Shown piece after piece: positions 17,695 through 26,302 of a DNA stretch of 64,000 nt. Under the pieces are notes generated by a model. The model ran no database searches, had not been told where the DNA came from, and saw only the letters and a list, made by a program, of their open reading frames with translations. Location of the stretch: assembly GCF_001273755.1 (NCBI RefSeq), contig NZ_LGYA01000001.1, positions 4,337,299 through 4,401,298 on the forward strand, written 5' to 3'. Within the stretch, counting starts at the first letter, position 1. The number at the start of each line of letters is the position of its first letter. Origin of the DNA: Peribacillus butanolivorans. Its GTDB lineage: Bacteria > Bacillota > Bacilli > Bacillales > DSM-1321. The position numbers and the translations under genes are program-made.

Positions 17695-18681
17695 ATGGTA
17701 TTACCAGTTGTAGAGAAAAAGGTTCTTCTAAAAGTAAATCAATTGAAACAATATTTCCCAATTAAGGGTGGGTTTTTCGGGAGAACTATTAATCATGTAA
17801 AAGCTGTTGACGACATTAGCTTTAATATCTATCAGGGAGAAACCTTGAGTATAGTAGGTGAATCTGGCTGTGGTAAATCGACAACTGGACGGGCCATTCT
17901 TCGATTAGATGAACCTACAAGTGGGAGTATACACTTTCAGGATAAGGATTTACTAAGTTTAGGAAAAAAAGAAATGAGGAGTACAAGGAAGGATTTGCAA
18001 GTTATTTTTCAGGATCCATTTGCCTCCCTTAATCCTAGACAGACTATAGGACAAATTCTCGGAGAAGCCTTATCCATACAAAATGTAGTGCCTAAAGAAA
18101 ACCGAAAGAGCAGAATTGAAGAATTATTAGGCCATGTCGGCTTGAGACCAGAATCCATGGAAAGATACCCACACGAATTTAGTGGGGGCCAGCGGCAGAG
18201 AATCGGTATTGCACGGGCGCTTGCAGTAGATCCAAAATTGATCATTTGTGACGAAGCTGTATCTGCACTTGATGTCTCTATTCAAGCGCAAGTACTAAAT
18301 TTATTAAAATCATTACAACGACAATTCGATCTTACCTTTCTTTTTATTTCACATGATTTAGGTGTGGTTAGACATATCTCGGATCGTGTAATGGTCATGT
18401 ACCTAGGAAAGATAGTCGAAATTGCTGACAAAAAGTCCATTTTTGAACAGCCGCAGCACCCATATACACGGGCATTACTATCTGCTATCCCAGTTCCAAA
18501 TCCAGTGCAAGAAAGAGAACGAATTCTATTAACGGGTGATGTCCCCTCACCTATTGATCCTCCAAGCGGCTGCCGCTTTCATACACGGTGTCCTTTTGCT
18601 ATAGATATCTGCAAATCACAGTTACCTGAATTAAAGATTTCTGCCCAAAATCATCAAGTCGCTTGTCACATCGTGTCATAA
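17695..18681 (+). CDS. ABC importer ATPase, DppF/OppF-like
   Basis: A 328-residue second ATPase of the importer. Walker [10 protein letters not shown], signature FSGGQRQR, Walker [13 protein letters not shown] (Ala where Pro is usual). The C-terminal [16 protein letters not shown] segment is the oligopeptide-type domain. Translation is almost coupled to the preceding gene (TAA, two bases, ATG). With the DppD-like ATPase it would power import of the amidohydrolase substrate. Confidence 0.92.
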   Translation: MVLPVVEKKVLLKVNQLKQYFPIKGGFFGRTINHVKAVDDISFNIYQGETLSIVGESGCGKSTTGRAILRLDEPTSGSIHFQDKDLLSLGKKEMRSTRKDLQVIFQDPFASLNPRQTIGQILGEALSIQNVVPKENRKSRIEELLGHVGLRPESMERYPHEFSGGQRQRIGIARALAVDPKLIICDEAVSALDVSIQAQVLNLLKSLQRQFDLTFLFISHDLGVVRHISDRVMVMYLGKIVEIADKKSIFEQPQHPYTRALLSAIPVPNPVQERERILLTGDVPSPIDPPSGCRFHTRCPFAIDICKSQLPELKISAQNHQVACHIVS

Positions 18682-18772
18682 ATTGTAATAGATTTCCGAA
18701 GGAGTCTTTAGTAAGATACTAATAAGCAGAATTATTAAAGTTATATAAAAATATTATCATTAGAGGTTCATA

Positions 18773-19540
18773 ATGCTTAGTTACGAGGGATTTACATTAC
18801 TAATCATGCTTTTTATTTTAGCTCCTATCATGGGAGCTATTGCTCTTTTATTTCTGTTTGTATTTGAGAAGAGAATTGATCTTCTTGAAAATAAAAACAA
18901 AGAGATACGGCTGGAACAAGCACTCCAAGAAGCCCAATATAATAAATTAAACCAGCAAATTCAGCCTCACTTTTTGTTTAATACACTAAATGTCATTTTA
19001 AGCTTGGCACGTTTAAACAGAACGACAGAATTGATACGTGCCTTAGAGGCATTTTCGCAATTCTTAAAATTCAAGTATAAAGCATCTGAACCATTAATTC
19101 CCCTAGCTCAAGAAATTCAGTATACTCAGCATTATCTAGATATACAAAGTCTTCGCTTTGGTGATCGGCTTAAGATAGATATGGAGTGCCCCGACCAATT
19201 ATTAATAGCACTAGTTCCACCCTTCATTCTGCAGACTTTAGTTGAGAATTCGTTTAAACACGGTTTAGAAAAAAAAGTGGGAGAAGCACTTCTTAGTATC
19301 CGATTCTATCAGGATTCCCAGACGATATATTTAGAAGTAATAGATAATGGTTTAATGGTAAAAACCACTTCCTTTACAGAGAAAGTCGGTCATGGCTTAG
19401 ACAATATCCAAAAACGTTTAGATTTGTACTTTAGTAACCGTGCACAAATAATTATTTCTTCTAATGAGTCAGGAACAAAGGTAAAGGTAGTTTGGCCACT
19501 GGTTTATGATAAGAGAGTTGAGGAGGGAGCTTCGGAATGA
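18773..19540 (+). CDS. LytS/YesM-like sensor histidine kinase, minimal sensor
   Basis: A 255-residue histidine kinase of the His_kinase (LytS/YesM) family. A single long hydrophobic stretch (about 8-32) is followed by a coiled linker and the phosphoacceptor motif QIQPHFLFNTLN (His66). The HATPase part shows the N-box LVENSFKHG, DNG and GHGLDNIQKRL. There is no extracellular sensor domain, so signal input must come from the membrane segment or a partner protein. It overlaps the response-regulator gene by four bases, and the SSS-type transporter directly behind is a candidate sensory partner. Confidence 0.88.
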   Translation: MLSYEGFTLLIMLFILAPIMGAIALLFLFVFEKRIDLLENKNKEIRLEQALQEAQYNKLNQQIQPHFLFNTLNVILSLARLNRTTELIRALEAFSQFLKFKYKASEPLIPLAQEIQYTQHYLDIQSLRFGDRLKIDMECPDQLLIALVPPFILQTLVENSFKHGLEKKVGEALLSIRFYQDSQTIYLEVIDNGLMVKTTSFTEKVGHGLDNIQKRLDLYFSNRAQIIISSNESGTKVKVVWPLVYDKRVEEGASE

Positions 19541-20235
19541 ATGTTTTATTAGTTGATGACGAACCATTAGAACTTGAACAAATGGAATATATGATTCAGT
19601 CTATATACCCTTTTTGGAAGTTTCACAAAGCCGCTGATGCCTGTCAAGCACTTACCATCAACCAAAATTTCAAAATAAACCTCGCTTTTTTAGATATTAA
19701 TCTACCTGGGCGATCCGGTCTTGAATTTGGTGAAGATCTGAGGGCGGTAAACAAAGAAGTAGAAATAATAATGGTTACAGCACATCAAAGTTTCGATTAT
19801 GCCCAACAATCCATAAGAATAGGAGTGGTTGATTATTTAACGAAACCTGTAATTGAAAGTGATTTGCATAAAGTTCTATCTAAGTATAAAAAACAAGACT
19901 CATCTCATGATTATTCAAGCCTAATTCATCATTCGCTTTCATTTATTCATGACAATTTTGCTGAAAAAATCTCTCTTTCCGACATTGCTCGTGAAGTACA
20001 TACAAACCCGACCTATTTGAGTAGGAAATTTCACGAAGAAGTCGGCGCTTCTTTTACAGAATATTTAATACATTATAGAATACAAGCCGCTAAACGATTT
20101 TTAACCAATAACACGAGTTGGAACATATCAGACGTTGCTGAAAACTCAGGTTTTAATAGTCAACATTATTTCAGCACTATATTCCGTAAGACAGAAGGAA
20201 TAACGCCAAAAGAGTTCCGTGAGAAAGGAAAATAA
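19537..20235 (+). CDS. YesN-like response regulator with AraC DNA-binding domain
   Basis: A 232-residue regulator. The receiver domain (1-120) has the acidic pair DDE (7-9), phosphoacceptor Asp53 in LAFLDINLPG and the TKPV lysine. Residues about 130-232 are a two-helix-turn-helix AraC domain (FAEKISLSDIAREVHTNPTYL; WNISDVAENSGFNSQHYFS). The ATGA overlap with the kinase gene shows they form a pair. AraC regulators of this class often bind direct repeats about two helical turns apart, which fits the 21-bp TTTACT repeats at 8211, 9950 and 14725; the link is inference. Confidence 0.9.
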   Translation: MNVLLVDDEPLELEQMEYMIQSIYPFWKFHKAADACQALTINQNFKINLAFLDINLPGRSGLEFGEDLRAVNKEVEIIMVTAHQSFDYAQQSIRIGVVDYLTKPVIESDLHKVLSKYKKQDSSHDYSSLIHHSLSFIHDNFAEKISLSDIAREVHTNPTYLSRKFHEEVGASFTEYLIHYRIQAAKRFLTNNTSWNISDVAENSGFNSQHYFSTIFRKTEGITPKEFREKGK

Positions 20236-20238
20236 ACA

Positions 20239-21567
20239 TTGCGTCCTCGTTCATTTCAAGAATACGTACAAGGCCCAATTCAAATTGGGATGGGCTTAGG
20301 AATTATCTCCCTCCTGGCACGTTGGGTGACAGGAACCACGATATTATCCTCTCCTGAGTCCATGGTAAAGTATGGAGTTTTCGGAGGAATTGGCTATGCT
20401 TTAATGGGAGCGATTGCTCTATTTATGTTCAGTTTTATCGGGAGGAGAGTTCGACAGGATTTCCCTGTGGGATTGACTATGGGAGACTATTTAAAAACCA
20501 GACTTCATCCCCTTGGATATTGGATATTGATAGTGATTCTGGTATTAACTAGTTTACACACTTTATTCATTCAGGGAATGGCAGCGTCTACCCTTTGTCA
20601 ATTTCTTTTTGATACGCCACTTTATGTAGGGTTGTTCTTCTTTTTCTGTTTTTGTGTTCTTTTTGCTGGATTCGGTGGGTTAAAATTTATTCACGGAGTC
20701 GCATCTTTTCAAGTCATTTCTATGTTTGCCGCCGCTATCTTAATTCCATTATACTTTTTCGTCAAGGAAGGGATTCAACCTGTTTATGATGGGATCCGTC
20801 TATATCACCCATATATGCTAGTAATCAATAAGTATGATTTATGGAATTTTATTTTTGCAGGGCTTCTAGTAGGATTCGGTCAGTTTTTCTTTGACCTCAC
20901 ATCATGGCATCGTCTATTTATGATAGAAATAAAAAAAGTCCCCTTAACATTTTCCTTATCTGGTCTTATATGGATTACATTCCCATTATCCTTTTCATCT
21001 CTTTTTATTATGGTTATCTTTACAGGTGGGTTCACTGATATACATTCTATTTTAGTTGGATTAGCTAACAAGATTACGACACCTTTCATTTTTATTCTTT
21101 TCATATTATGTGCATTTAGTGCAATCACCTCCACATTTGGTGCCTGTCTACATTCATTAATAAGCTTAATTGTAGCCAATATTTTAGAACCTTTCCAAAC
21201 TAAAAAAAGTGACCAGCAAAAAATAAGAATGGCCTACCTTCTATCAATCTTGATTGGAGGAATGGTTTTTGTTGCTACACTCTTCAATTCTCCAACCTTA
21301 TTAGAGCTTTTATTTTATTCTGGAAATATATATTCAGCATTGCTAGCACCATTTCTAGCAATAGTATTTAGTAAAGGGAAAGTTGCGAATTTCATTCCAA
21401 TAAGCGCCGTCTTAGCTATAGTTACCTCATACATTATTCAACCTTACGTAAGTGATTTTCAAAGCATTTGGTTTAGTGGGTTAGCTTCATTTACCATTAT
21501 AGTGATTTGTACGATTCTTACGTTCATTAAGACTAAATGGAGATTTTTTAAAACTAAACTGAACTAA
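20239..21567 (+). CDS. SSS-like (sodium:solute symporter family) membrane transporter
   Basis: A 442-residue protein with about 12-13 transmembrane segments. Features recalling the SSS family are GLGIISLLARWVTGTTILSSPE near the N-terminus and FFDLTSWHRLFMIE at the place where SSS members carry a conserved Trp-Arg stretch. It starts at TTG (20239) three bases after the regulator stop, with GAAAGGAAAA upstream. It could import the substrate, or act as the sensor for the adjacent kinase, as the fused SSS domain does in CbrA-type kinases. Family membership is by motif only. Confidence 0.7.
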   Translation: MRPRSFQEYVQGPIQIGMGLGIISLLARWVTGTTILSSPESMVKYGVFGGIGYALMGAIALFMFSFIGRRVRQDFPVGLTMGDYLKTRLHPLGYWILIVILVLTSLHTLFIQGMAASTLCQFLFDTPLYVGLFFFFCFCVLFAGFGGLKFIHGVASFQVISMFAAAILIPLYFFVKEGIQPVYDGIRLYHPYMLVINKYDLWNFIFAGLLVGFGQFFFDLTSWHRLFMIEIKKVPLTFSLSGLIWITFPLSFSSLFIMVIFTGGFTDIHSILVGLANKITTPFIFILFILCAFSAITSTFGACLHSLISLIVANILEPFQTKKSDQQKIRMAYLLSILIGGMVFVATLFNSPTLLELLFYSGNIYSALLAPFLAIVFSKGKVANFIPISAVLAIVTSYIIQPYVSDFQSIWFSGLASFTIIVICTILTFIKTKWRFFKTKLN

Positions 21568-21625
21568 TTACGAAGTAAGATTTATCGGATTCGGTGCAAT
21601 ATTTAAAGAACGTCTAAATACTACC

Positions 21626-21670
21626 AACCCCATTCATGTACATTACGCTGTTCCGTACATGAATGGGGTT
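21626..21670 (+). terminator. intrinsic terminator at end of importer/regulator run
   Basis: Sixteen-base inverted repeat AACCCCATTCATGTAC / GTACATGAATGGGGTT followed by TCTCTATT. It closes the plus-strand run that began at 14822. Confidence 0.75.
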
Positions 21671-21709
21671 TCTCTATTAATCTCGTAAAAAGTAAAGAAA
21701 ACGATTATC

Positions 21710-22297
21710 TTAGCTTTCCACCTTTTTGAAATACCGATATACCTTATCTAGTCTTTTTGTTTGTTTTCCATTTGAACTTTCCATATTACCAAATTCAAAA
21801 AACTTCACTTTTTTGATACCCACAAAATTAAATAAGGCTTTTTTCATCAATATTTTATGCGCATTATTCAACCAGAGAAGTGGATATTTTGTAGGTCCCT
21901 TCATAGTGGAAACACATACAACTGACTTTCCTTTTAAAAGTCCTTCTGGTAGAAGTCCCTTCTTATCCCTGTAGGCAAAATTTGCAGCAAATAATTGATC
22001 AATATATCCCATAAGCATTGCGGGAGGCCTCCCCCACCAGATTGGATAGACAAAGACAATCTTGTCAGCCCAAGTAATTTGATTTCTATATTTTTCAAGG
22101 TGAGGATCACGGTGCATATCACGCCTTCGTTTATGCTCATTGAACACTAGGAGTGGATTAAAGCCCTCTTCATATAAATCTAAGACCCGCAACTCCTTTA
22201 TGTTAGGGTTCTCATTACTACCTTTGATGATTTTTTGTAAAAACGCATAACTTAAACTTTTGTGATTAGGATATGTGTAAATGACTAGCATGTTCAT
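21710..22297 (-). CDS. flavodoxin-fold NAD(P)H quinone oxidoreductase
   Basis: A 195-residue cytoplasmic flavoprotein of the Flavodoxin_2 (NQO1/MdaB/KefF/YwrO) type, likely reducing quinones or electrophiles by two electrons. The start MLVIYTYPNHKSLSYAF and the central VFVYPIWWGRPPAMLMGYID segment are the FMN-binding hallmarks. It is divergent from a MarR gene, with operator-like dyads between them, which is typical for electrophile-responsive pairs. A Met two codons in is an alternative start. Confidence 0.85.
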   Translation of the reverse strand: MNMLVIYTYPNHKSLSYAFLQKIIKGSNENPNIKELRVLDLYEEGFNPLLVFNEHKRRRDMHRDPHLEKYRNQITWADKIVFVYPIWWGRPPAMLMGYIDQLFAANFAYRDKKGLLPEGLLKGKSVVCVSTMKGPTKYPLLWLNNAHKILMKKALFNFVGIKKVKFFEFGNMESSNGKQTKRLDKVYRYFKKVES

Positions 22298-22315
22298 GGC
22301 GTACCCCCTACTTAC

Positions 22316-22370
22316 TTATCATTTGATAACAAAACTATAACACTCTTAGATTTTTATTGTCAAATGATAA
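22316..22370. promoter_or_regulatory. paired MarR operator-like dyads
   Basis: TTATCATTTGATAA (22316..22329) and TTGTCAAATGATAA (22357..22370) are near-inverted copies of one another, in the divergent promoter of the quinone reductase and MarR genes. MarR proteins usually repress both themselves and the neighbour from such sites. Confidence 0.6.
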
Positions 22371-22419
22371 TTGTATTATGATAATATTTTTGTTATCTTC
22401 TCAGTAAGAGGTGAAAGTT

Positions 22420-22848
22420 ATGGACAAAAAAGCTCTTTTTGATAAATGGGTGTCATTTACAACTTCTGTTCATCAGGTGACACACGAATTAACACAAAAT
22501 GCTAAATCTGATTCCATCACGCCAGTTCAATATAATATTCTTGAATATATAACCGTCAGTCAGCCTGTCACTCCAAGCGAAATCAGTGACTGTCAGCATA
22601 TATCAATGCCAAACACGAGTCGTGAGCTTAAGAAATTAAGCGAAAAGGATTTAATCGAAAAATTAAGTGATACTGAGGATCGACGAAAACAATATATTCG
22701 TCTCTCGAAAGAGGGGGAAACCATGATGAACGAAGCCTTTGCAATCGTGGAATCTCGTTTCCAAAGTCGAATACGAAATGCTTCGAAAGAAGATATAGAG
22801 GATATTGAGCGTGCCATGGATATTCTTCAAACAAAACTATTTTACTAA
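22420..22848 (+). CDS. MarR-family transcriptional regulator
   Basis: A 142-residue winged-helix repressor. The helix-turn-helix (QPVTPSEISDCQHISMPNTSRELKKL) and the wing (DTEDRRKQYIRLSKEG) are clear. The ATG at 22420 follows AGAGGTG; a GTG nine bases earlier overlaps that site and is not preferred. It is divergent from the quinone reductase gene and probably senses its electrophilic substrates. A large hairpin follows. Confidence 0.88.
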   Translation: MDKKALFDKWVSFTTSVHQVTHELTQNAKSDSITPVQYNILEYITVSQPVTPSEISDCQHISMPNTSRELKKLSEKDLIEKLSDTEDRRKQYIRLSKEGETMMNEAFAIVESRFQSRIRNASKEDIEDIERAMDILQTKLFY

Positions 22849-22870
22849 CGGACCTGTAGTACAGAAAAAT

Positions 22871-22930
22871 GGCTCCCTCGATTGAAAGATAATCGTTTAC
22901 AACTGATCATCTTTCAATCGAGGGAGCTCC
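22871..22930. terminator. long perfect hairpin between convergent genes
   Basis: A stem of about 20 base pairs (GGCTCCCTCGATTGAAAGAT with its complement ending 22930) and an 18-base loop. It lies between the MarR gene and the SelO side, so it probably terminates both directions. Confidence 0.7.
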
Positions 22931-22947
22931 TTTATGATCTCCAAACA

Positions 22948-23076
22948 CTAGCGGGGTTTTAATCCAAAATCCATTTCATCCTCATTCACGCTTAATGAGG
23001 AGAATGTTCTAGGATCCTTCTTTTGTCTTTCAGCCTCACAAATTGACTTCTCTAATCCTATAATCAGGTACCGCAA
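22948..23076 (-). CDS. possible small ORF, 42 residues, unknown
   Basis: A TTG-started frame overlapping the end of the SelO gene by 13 bases. It encodes a mixed-charge C-terminal half ([16 protein letters not shown], then [12 protein letters not shown]). Codon content looks protein-like but the RBS is weak. It could equally be a remnant of a lost gene. Not recognised. Confidence 0.25.
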   Translation of the reverse strand: MRYLIIGLEKSICEAERQKKDPRTFSSLSVNEDEMDFGLKPR

Positions 23077-24527
23077 AAGGTCCGGTAAGGTGTTGTTGAC
23101 TCAGGCAGCGTGGAATATTCAGCCTGTTCGCCGGAGTGCGCGTAAGGGTTTGAAAGAACATCTAAAAGCCGTTCCATCACGCTGTAGTCTCCTTTTTCCA
23201 CTGCTGCTTCCAGTGCCTCTTCTACCCGGTGGTTTCGTGGGATAACCGCAGGATTGCTGTTTTGCATCAACTGATTCGAGGATGCTTTCGATTCCTTCTG
23301 CCTGCCTAGTCTCGCCTGCCAGAGCTCCTGCCACTGAGCGAATTCCGGTGTCCCAAATAGGGCAGTATCCCTCGGTGTATCAAAAGTTAATGTGCGGAAG
23401 GTATTGGTATAATCGGCACCATGCTTCTTCATCATATTGAGGAGGTCATCAATAAGCGCTTCATCCTGTGACTCTTCGTTAAATAGCCCCAGTTTTGCTC
23501 TCATTCCCGCTAGCCAATTAGATTGATACAACTCATTAAAAACAGAAATCTTATCCTGGGCCAGTTTAACAGCCTGCTCCTGATCATCATGCAACAGCGG
23601 CAATAATGCTTCAGCAAATCGTGCAAGATTCCACCCGGCAATATAGGGCTGATTGCCATAAGCATAGCGGCCTTGGGTATCAATGGAACTGAAAACCGTT
23701 GTCGGATCATACGCATCCATGAAGGCGCAAGGACCATAGTCGATGGTTTCTCCGCTAATCGTCATGTTATCAGTATTCATTACCCCATGAATGAAGCCGA
23801 CCAGCTGCCATTGTGCAATAAGCTCAGCCTGGCGCTTGATCACTTCCTGAAATAGCGAAAGATAGCGGTTCTCATCTGCTTCAACGTCTGGGTAATGGCG
23901 CTGTATTGTATAGTCGGCAAGGGTCCTGAGTTCTTCGACCGTGCCCCATTTTGCAGCGAATTGAAAGGTTCCGACGCGCAGATGACTGGCAGCCACACGG
24001 GTCATGATAGCCCCAGGCAGCCTGGTTTCGCGGATTATCGATTCACCTGTTGTCACCACTGCCAGACTTCGGGTGGTAGGAATGCCTAGTCCATGCATCG
24101 CTTCGCTGATGATGTATTCACGCAGCATCGGTCCAAGTGCAGCCCGGCCATCACCCCCGCGGGAGTATGGAGTTCTTCCTGGACCCTTAAGCTGAATATC
24201 GACCCTCTCGCCTTGAGGCAAGACATGCTCGCCCAGCAGCACCGCCCGACCGTCCCCTAACATGTTAAAATGCCCGAATTGATGTCCCGCGTATGCTTGA
24301 GCAAGAGGCGAAGCACCTTCTGGAATCCGGTTTCCAGCAAACACCGCTACGCCATCTTCACTTTGCAATGCCTGAACGTCCAAACCAAGGGATGCTGCCA
24401 ACTGTTCATTGAGAATGATCAACTCCGGTGAACTTACAGGAGTCGGGTTGGTACTTGTGAAAAATTTTTCCGGAAGACGGGCATAACTATTGTCTAAATT
24501 CCATCCTGTTTCATTACTTTTTGTCAT
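23064..24527 (-). CDS. selO: protein adenylyltransferase SelO (YdiU/UPF0061)
   Basis: A 487-residue pseudokinase-fold enzyme that transfers AMP from ATP to Ser/Thr/Tyr of target proteins, linked to redox stress in other bacteria. Family landmarks: [55 protein letters not shown] (catalytic-loop Asp) and DYGPCAFMD (metal site). The length is normal. The ATG at 24527 follows AAAAGGAGAAACT; the frame is open further upstream but without support. It stands alone, and its base composition looks higher in GC than that of its neighbours. Confidence 0.93.
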   Translation of the reverse strand: MTKSNETGWNLDNSYARLPEKFFTSTNPTPVSSPELIILNEQLAASLGLDVQALQSEDGVAVFAGNRIPEGASPLAQAYAGHQFGHFNMLGDGRAVLLGEHVLPQGERVDIQLKGPGRTPYSRGGDGRAALGPMLREYIISEAMHGLGIPTTRSLAVVTTGESIIRETRLPGAIMTRVAASHLRVGTFQFAAKWGTVEELRTLADYTIQRHYPDVEADENRYLSLFQEVIKRQAELIAQWQLVGFIHGVMNTDNMTISGETIDYGPCAFMDAYDPTTVFSSIDTQGRYAYGNQPYIAGWNLARFAEALLPLLHDDQEQAVKLAQDKISVFNELYQSNWLAGMRAKLGLFNEESQDEALIDDLLNMMKKHGADYTNTFRTLTFDTPRDTALFGTPEFAQWQELWQARLGRQKESKASSNQLMQNSNPAVIPRNHRVEEALEAAVEKGDYSVMERLLDVLSNPYAHSGEQAEYSTLPESTTPYRTFCGT

Positions 24528-24772
24528 AGTTTCTCCTTTTCTTCTTTTGTCTTTTTGTATAATGGTTCCTTCTCTCATCATTCAGTTATATACACGCCAT
24601 TAAAATCAAGTGCAGTCCATTTTAATGTCTACTTCTGCCAATTTATTATACCGTTTCCACATAAAAATGGCTCTCTTTAAGTATGGATGATTGCCTGTCG
24701 CTGATTAGGATTTTACGAAAACATCGGCATACTCCCACCATTATCTCTTCACACTGCTCCTAGAATTGAATT

Positions 24773-24803
24773 GAAGCAGGTACCCTTAATGGGTTCCTGC
24801 TTC
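24773..24803. terminator. terminator-like hairpin
   Basis: Inverted repeat GAAGCAGGTACCC / GGGTTCCTGCTTC with a five-base loop, followed by TTCTCT, about 250 bases upstream of selO. Between 24528 and 24917 no gene is supported. Confidence 0.5.
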
Positions 24804-24917
24804 TTCTCTAAAGTCTATCTTTGTTGATCTTTTACTTTCTTAATTACAACGCTTTATCACAACAGTATACATCGCCCCCCATATTATAAACTCTGATTTT
24901 TTTTCAATTCATTTGTA

Positions 24918-25085
24918 CTATTGGTAATTTCCATCTTCCTTTTTACCATCACATGTGATACGTTTCATTCTAAACAAAAAAAACCTACCTATGATTTGGC
25001 AGGCCTTGAATGGATTTTTACATTCTCTATTATCTTCCCAAAGAAAGACATGCAACTCGAGTGGAGGCTTCATGTTTTCAGTCAT
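24918..25085 (-). CDS. possible small ORF, 55 residues, unknown
   Basis: From an ATG with AGGTGAAGGCGGC in front, the frame gives MTENMKPPLELHVFLWEDN and ends KKEDGNYQ. It is third in a minus-strand series behind the two tiny genes at 25162..25417. It contains a Lys/Phe-rich stretch that may simply read through A/T-rich terminator DNA. Low confidence. Confidence 0.25.
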   Translation of the reverse strand: MTENMKPPLELHVFLWEDNRECKNPFKACQIIGRFFLFRMKRITCDGKKEDGNYQ

Positions 25086-25161
25086 GCCGCCTTCACCTTT
25101 TTTATAGTCCTCTCTCTTTCCTACTTTGCCTCCCACATCCCCTCTCGACTCCAGGCTATGC

Positions 25162-25311
25162 TCAATTCAGTATAGTCAGGCTGATAAAGGCAATGCCAAA
25201 TATGCAGTACAGGCCGAGGGTAAGGGGCTGAGGAATAATAATGTATACAATCATGCTTACAATCACCATCAGGATGCTAAAGGCATTTATCTTATCTCTC
25301 CACATACTCAT
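25162..25311 (-). CDS. small membrane protein, 49 residues
   Basis: A short ORF encoding MSMWRDKINAFSILMVIVSM followed by VYIIIPQPLTLGLYCIFG, that is, two hydrophobic segments separated by a Pro-rich turn. It starts inside the end of the 41-residue gene (20-base overlap), which has AAAAGGAG in its last codons as RBS, so the two are likely co-translated. Function unknown. It is typical of bacillus two-span micro-proteins. Confidence 0.5.
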   Translation of the reverse strand: MSMWRDKINAFSILMVIVSMIVYIIIPQPLTLGLYCIFGIAFISLTILN

Positions 25312-25417
25312 CTTTGGTCAACTCCTTTTCTATTGCTTTTCTATTTAAAGATTCAGAAACTCTTTTTGTATATTCATATTCAAAAATGGTTTTGTACCTA
25401 ATTTGTATTTTTTTCAT
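25292..25417 (-). CDS. small charged protein, 41 residues
   Basis: Encodes MKKIQIRYKTIFEYEYTKR and a C-terminal NRKAIEKELTKDEYVER, a highly charged helix-like micro-protein. It is divergent from the FHA regulator gene (131 bases between starts) and overlaps the small membrane protein gene. The RBS is weak. Not recognised; the overlap with a second sensible ORF argues that it is real. Confidence 0.45.
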   Translation of the reverse strand: MKKIQIRYKTIFEYEYTKRVSESLNRKAIEKELTKDEYVER

Positions 25418-25547
25418 TTTTCGTTAGTATGTCAGCGTCAGATAATTTATAATTATAAGATTGAATCTACTAAACAGCCATGTAATGAAAATGATAAATC
25501 CATGAAAATAATCTAAATATTTAGACTCTTAAGGAGATAAGAAGTGA

Positions 25548-26240
25548 ATGAGCATCAAAACTTTTAAGGTTGTATTGAGAACCATGAACAAAGGCCAACC
25601 TGAAGAATTCGCCTATGTCTTTGAAGGAAAAAGCCTACTGATTGGCCGTGCCAGCCAACATTCCAAAGCTGATTTCAAGCTTTACAATGATTTCGTTTCC
25701 AGGGAACATTGCCAGATTTATATGAAGGAAGGAAAGCTTCTTATTGAGGATTTGTCGAGCAAACATGGCACCTCAGTGAACCAGATGCCACTTGTGCCGG
25801 GGCAGCCTTGCCTAATTGAACCGGGGGATACCATTACTTTGATTAATGGAATGATTGAATTCATGATTTCCATCGACAACGATTTAACACAGGATTTCAC
25901 TCCGTTGAACATCACTTTTCACCAAAACGTGGTTATTAAAGAGCATCTTCAGACTGTGATCATCAATGAAAAAGCTCCCATTAAAATGCCTTTAAAGGAA
26001 TTTACTTGCTTTAAGTTGCTTTATGAGAATTTGGAGAACCTTATTTCAAAGGAAGAGATTGTCCGACATGTATGGCCCGAGAGAATTGGGGATCCCCAGC
26101 AAATTGTGTCGGCGGAAGAAATCGCTTCACTTCTGTACCGGGTACGAAAACGGGTAAATGGCCATTTCGCAATAAAAGCTGTTGTTCAAAAGGGATATTA
26201 TATGGAATCCACCCTTTCAATCAACCTATCGGACCTGTAA
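25548..26240 (+). CDS. FHA domain - winged-helix (Trans_reg_C) regulator
   Basis: A 230-residue cytoplasmic protein joining an N-terminal forkhead-associated domain (about 25-110: LIGRASQHS, SREHCQIY and LSSKHGTSVNQ are the phosphothreonine-binding signature) to a C-terminal OmpR-type winged helix (about 145-222: LISKEEIVRHVWPE; LLYRVRKRVNG; VQKGYYME). It has no receiver domain. The architecture implies DNA binding controlled by a Ser/Thr-phosphorylated partner or by self-phosphorylation. RBS AAGGAG lies 11 bases before the ATG. A strong bidirectional terminator follows. Confidence 0.85.
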   Translation: MSIKTFKVVLRTMNKGQPEEFAYVFEGKSLLIGRASQHSKADFKLYNDFVSREHCQIYMKEGKLLIEDLSSKHGTSVNQMPLVPGQPCLIEPGDTITLINGMIEFMISIDNDLTQDFTPLNITFHQNVVIKEHLQTVIINEKAPIKMPLKEFTCFKLLYENLENLISKEEIVRHVWPERIGDPQQIVSAEEIASLLYRVRKRVNGHFAIKAVVQKGYYMESTLSINLSDL

Positions 26241-26258
26241 TGAACAATGATTCGATTT

Positions 26259-26298
26259 CATGAAAAAAAGCATTGCGGATAGCAATGCTTTTTTTCAT
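26259..26298. terminator. bidirectional intrinsic terminator
   Basis: Stem AAAAAAAGCATTGC / GCAATGCTTTTTTT between the convergent FHA-regulator and large membrane-protein genes. Symmetric A and T tails serve both strands. Confidence 0.9.
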
Positions 26299-26302
26299 GC
26301 TT

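Noticed and set aside
21688-21698. AGTAAAGAAAA after the terminator as a fourth regulator site
   Set aside because: Only a single half-site, not in a promoter of the locus; insufficient.
24921-25175. Plus-strand hydrophobic reading frame opposite the tiny minus-strand genes
   Set aside because: No RBS and irregular composition; it mirrors the minus-strand ORFs, which have overlaps and better starts.
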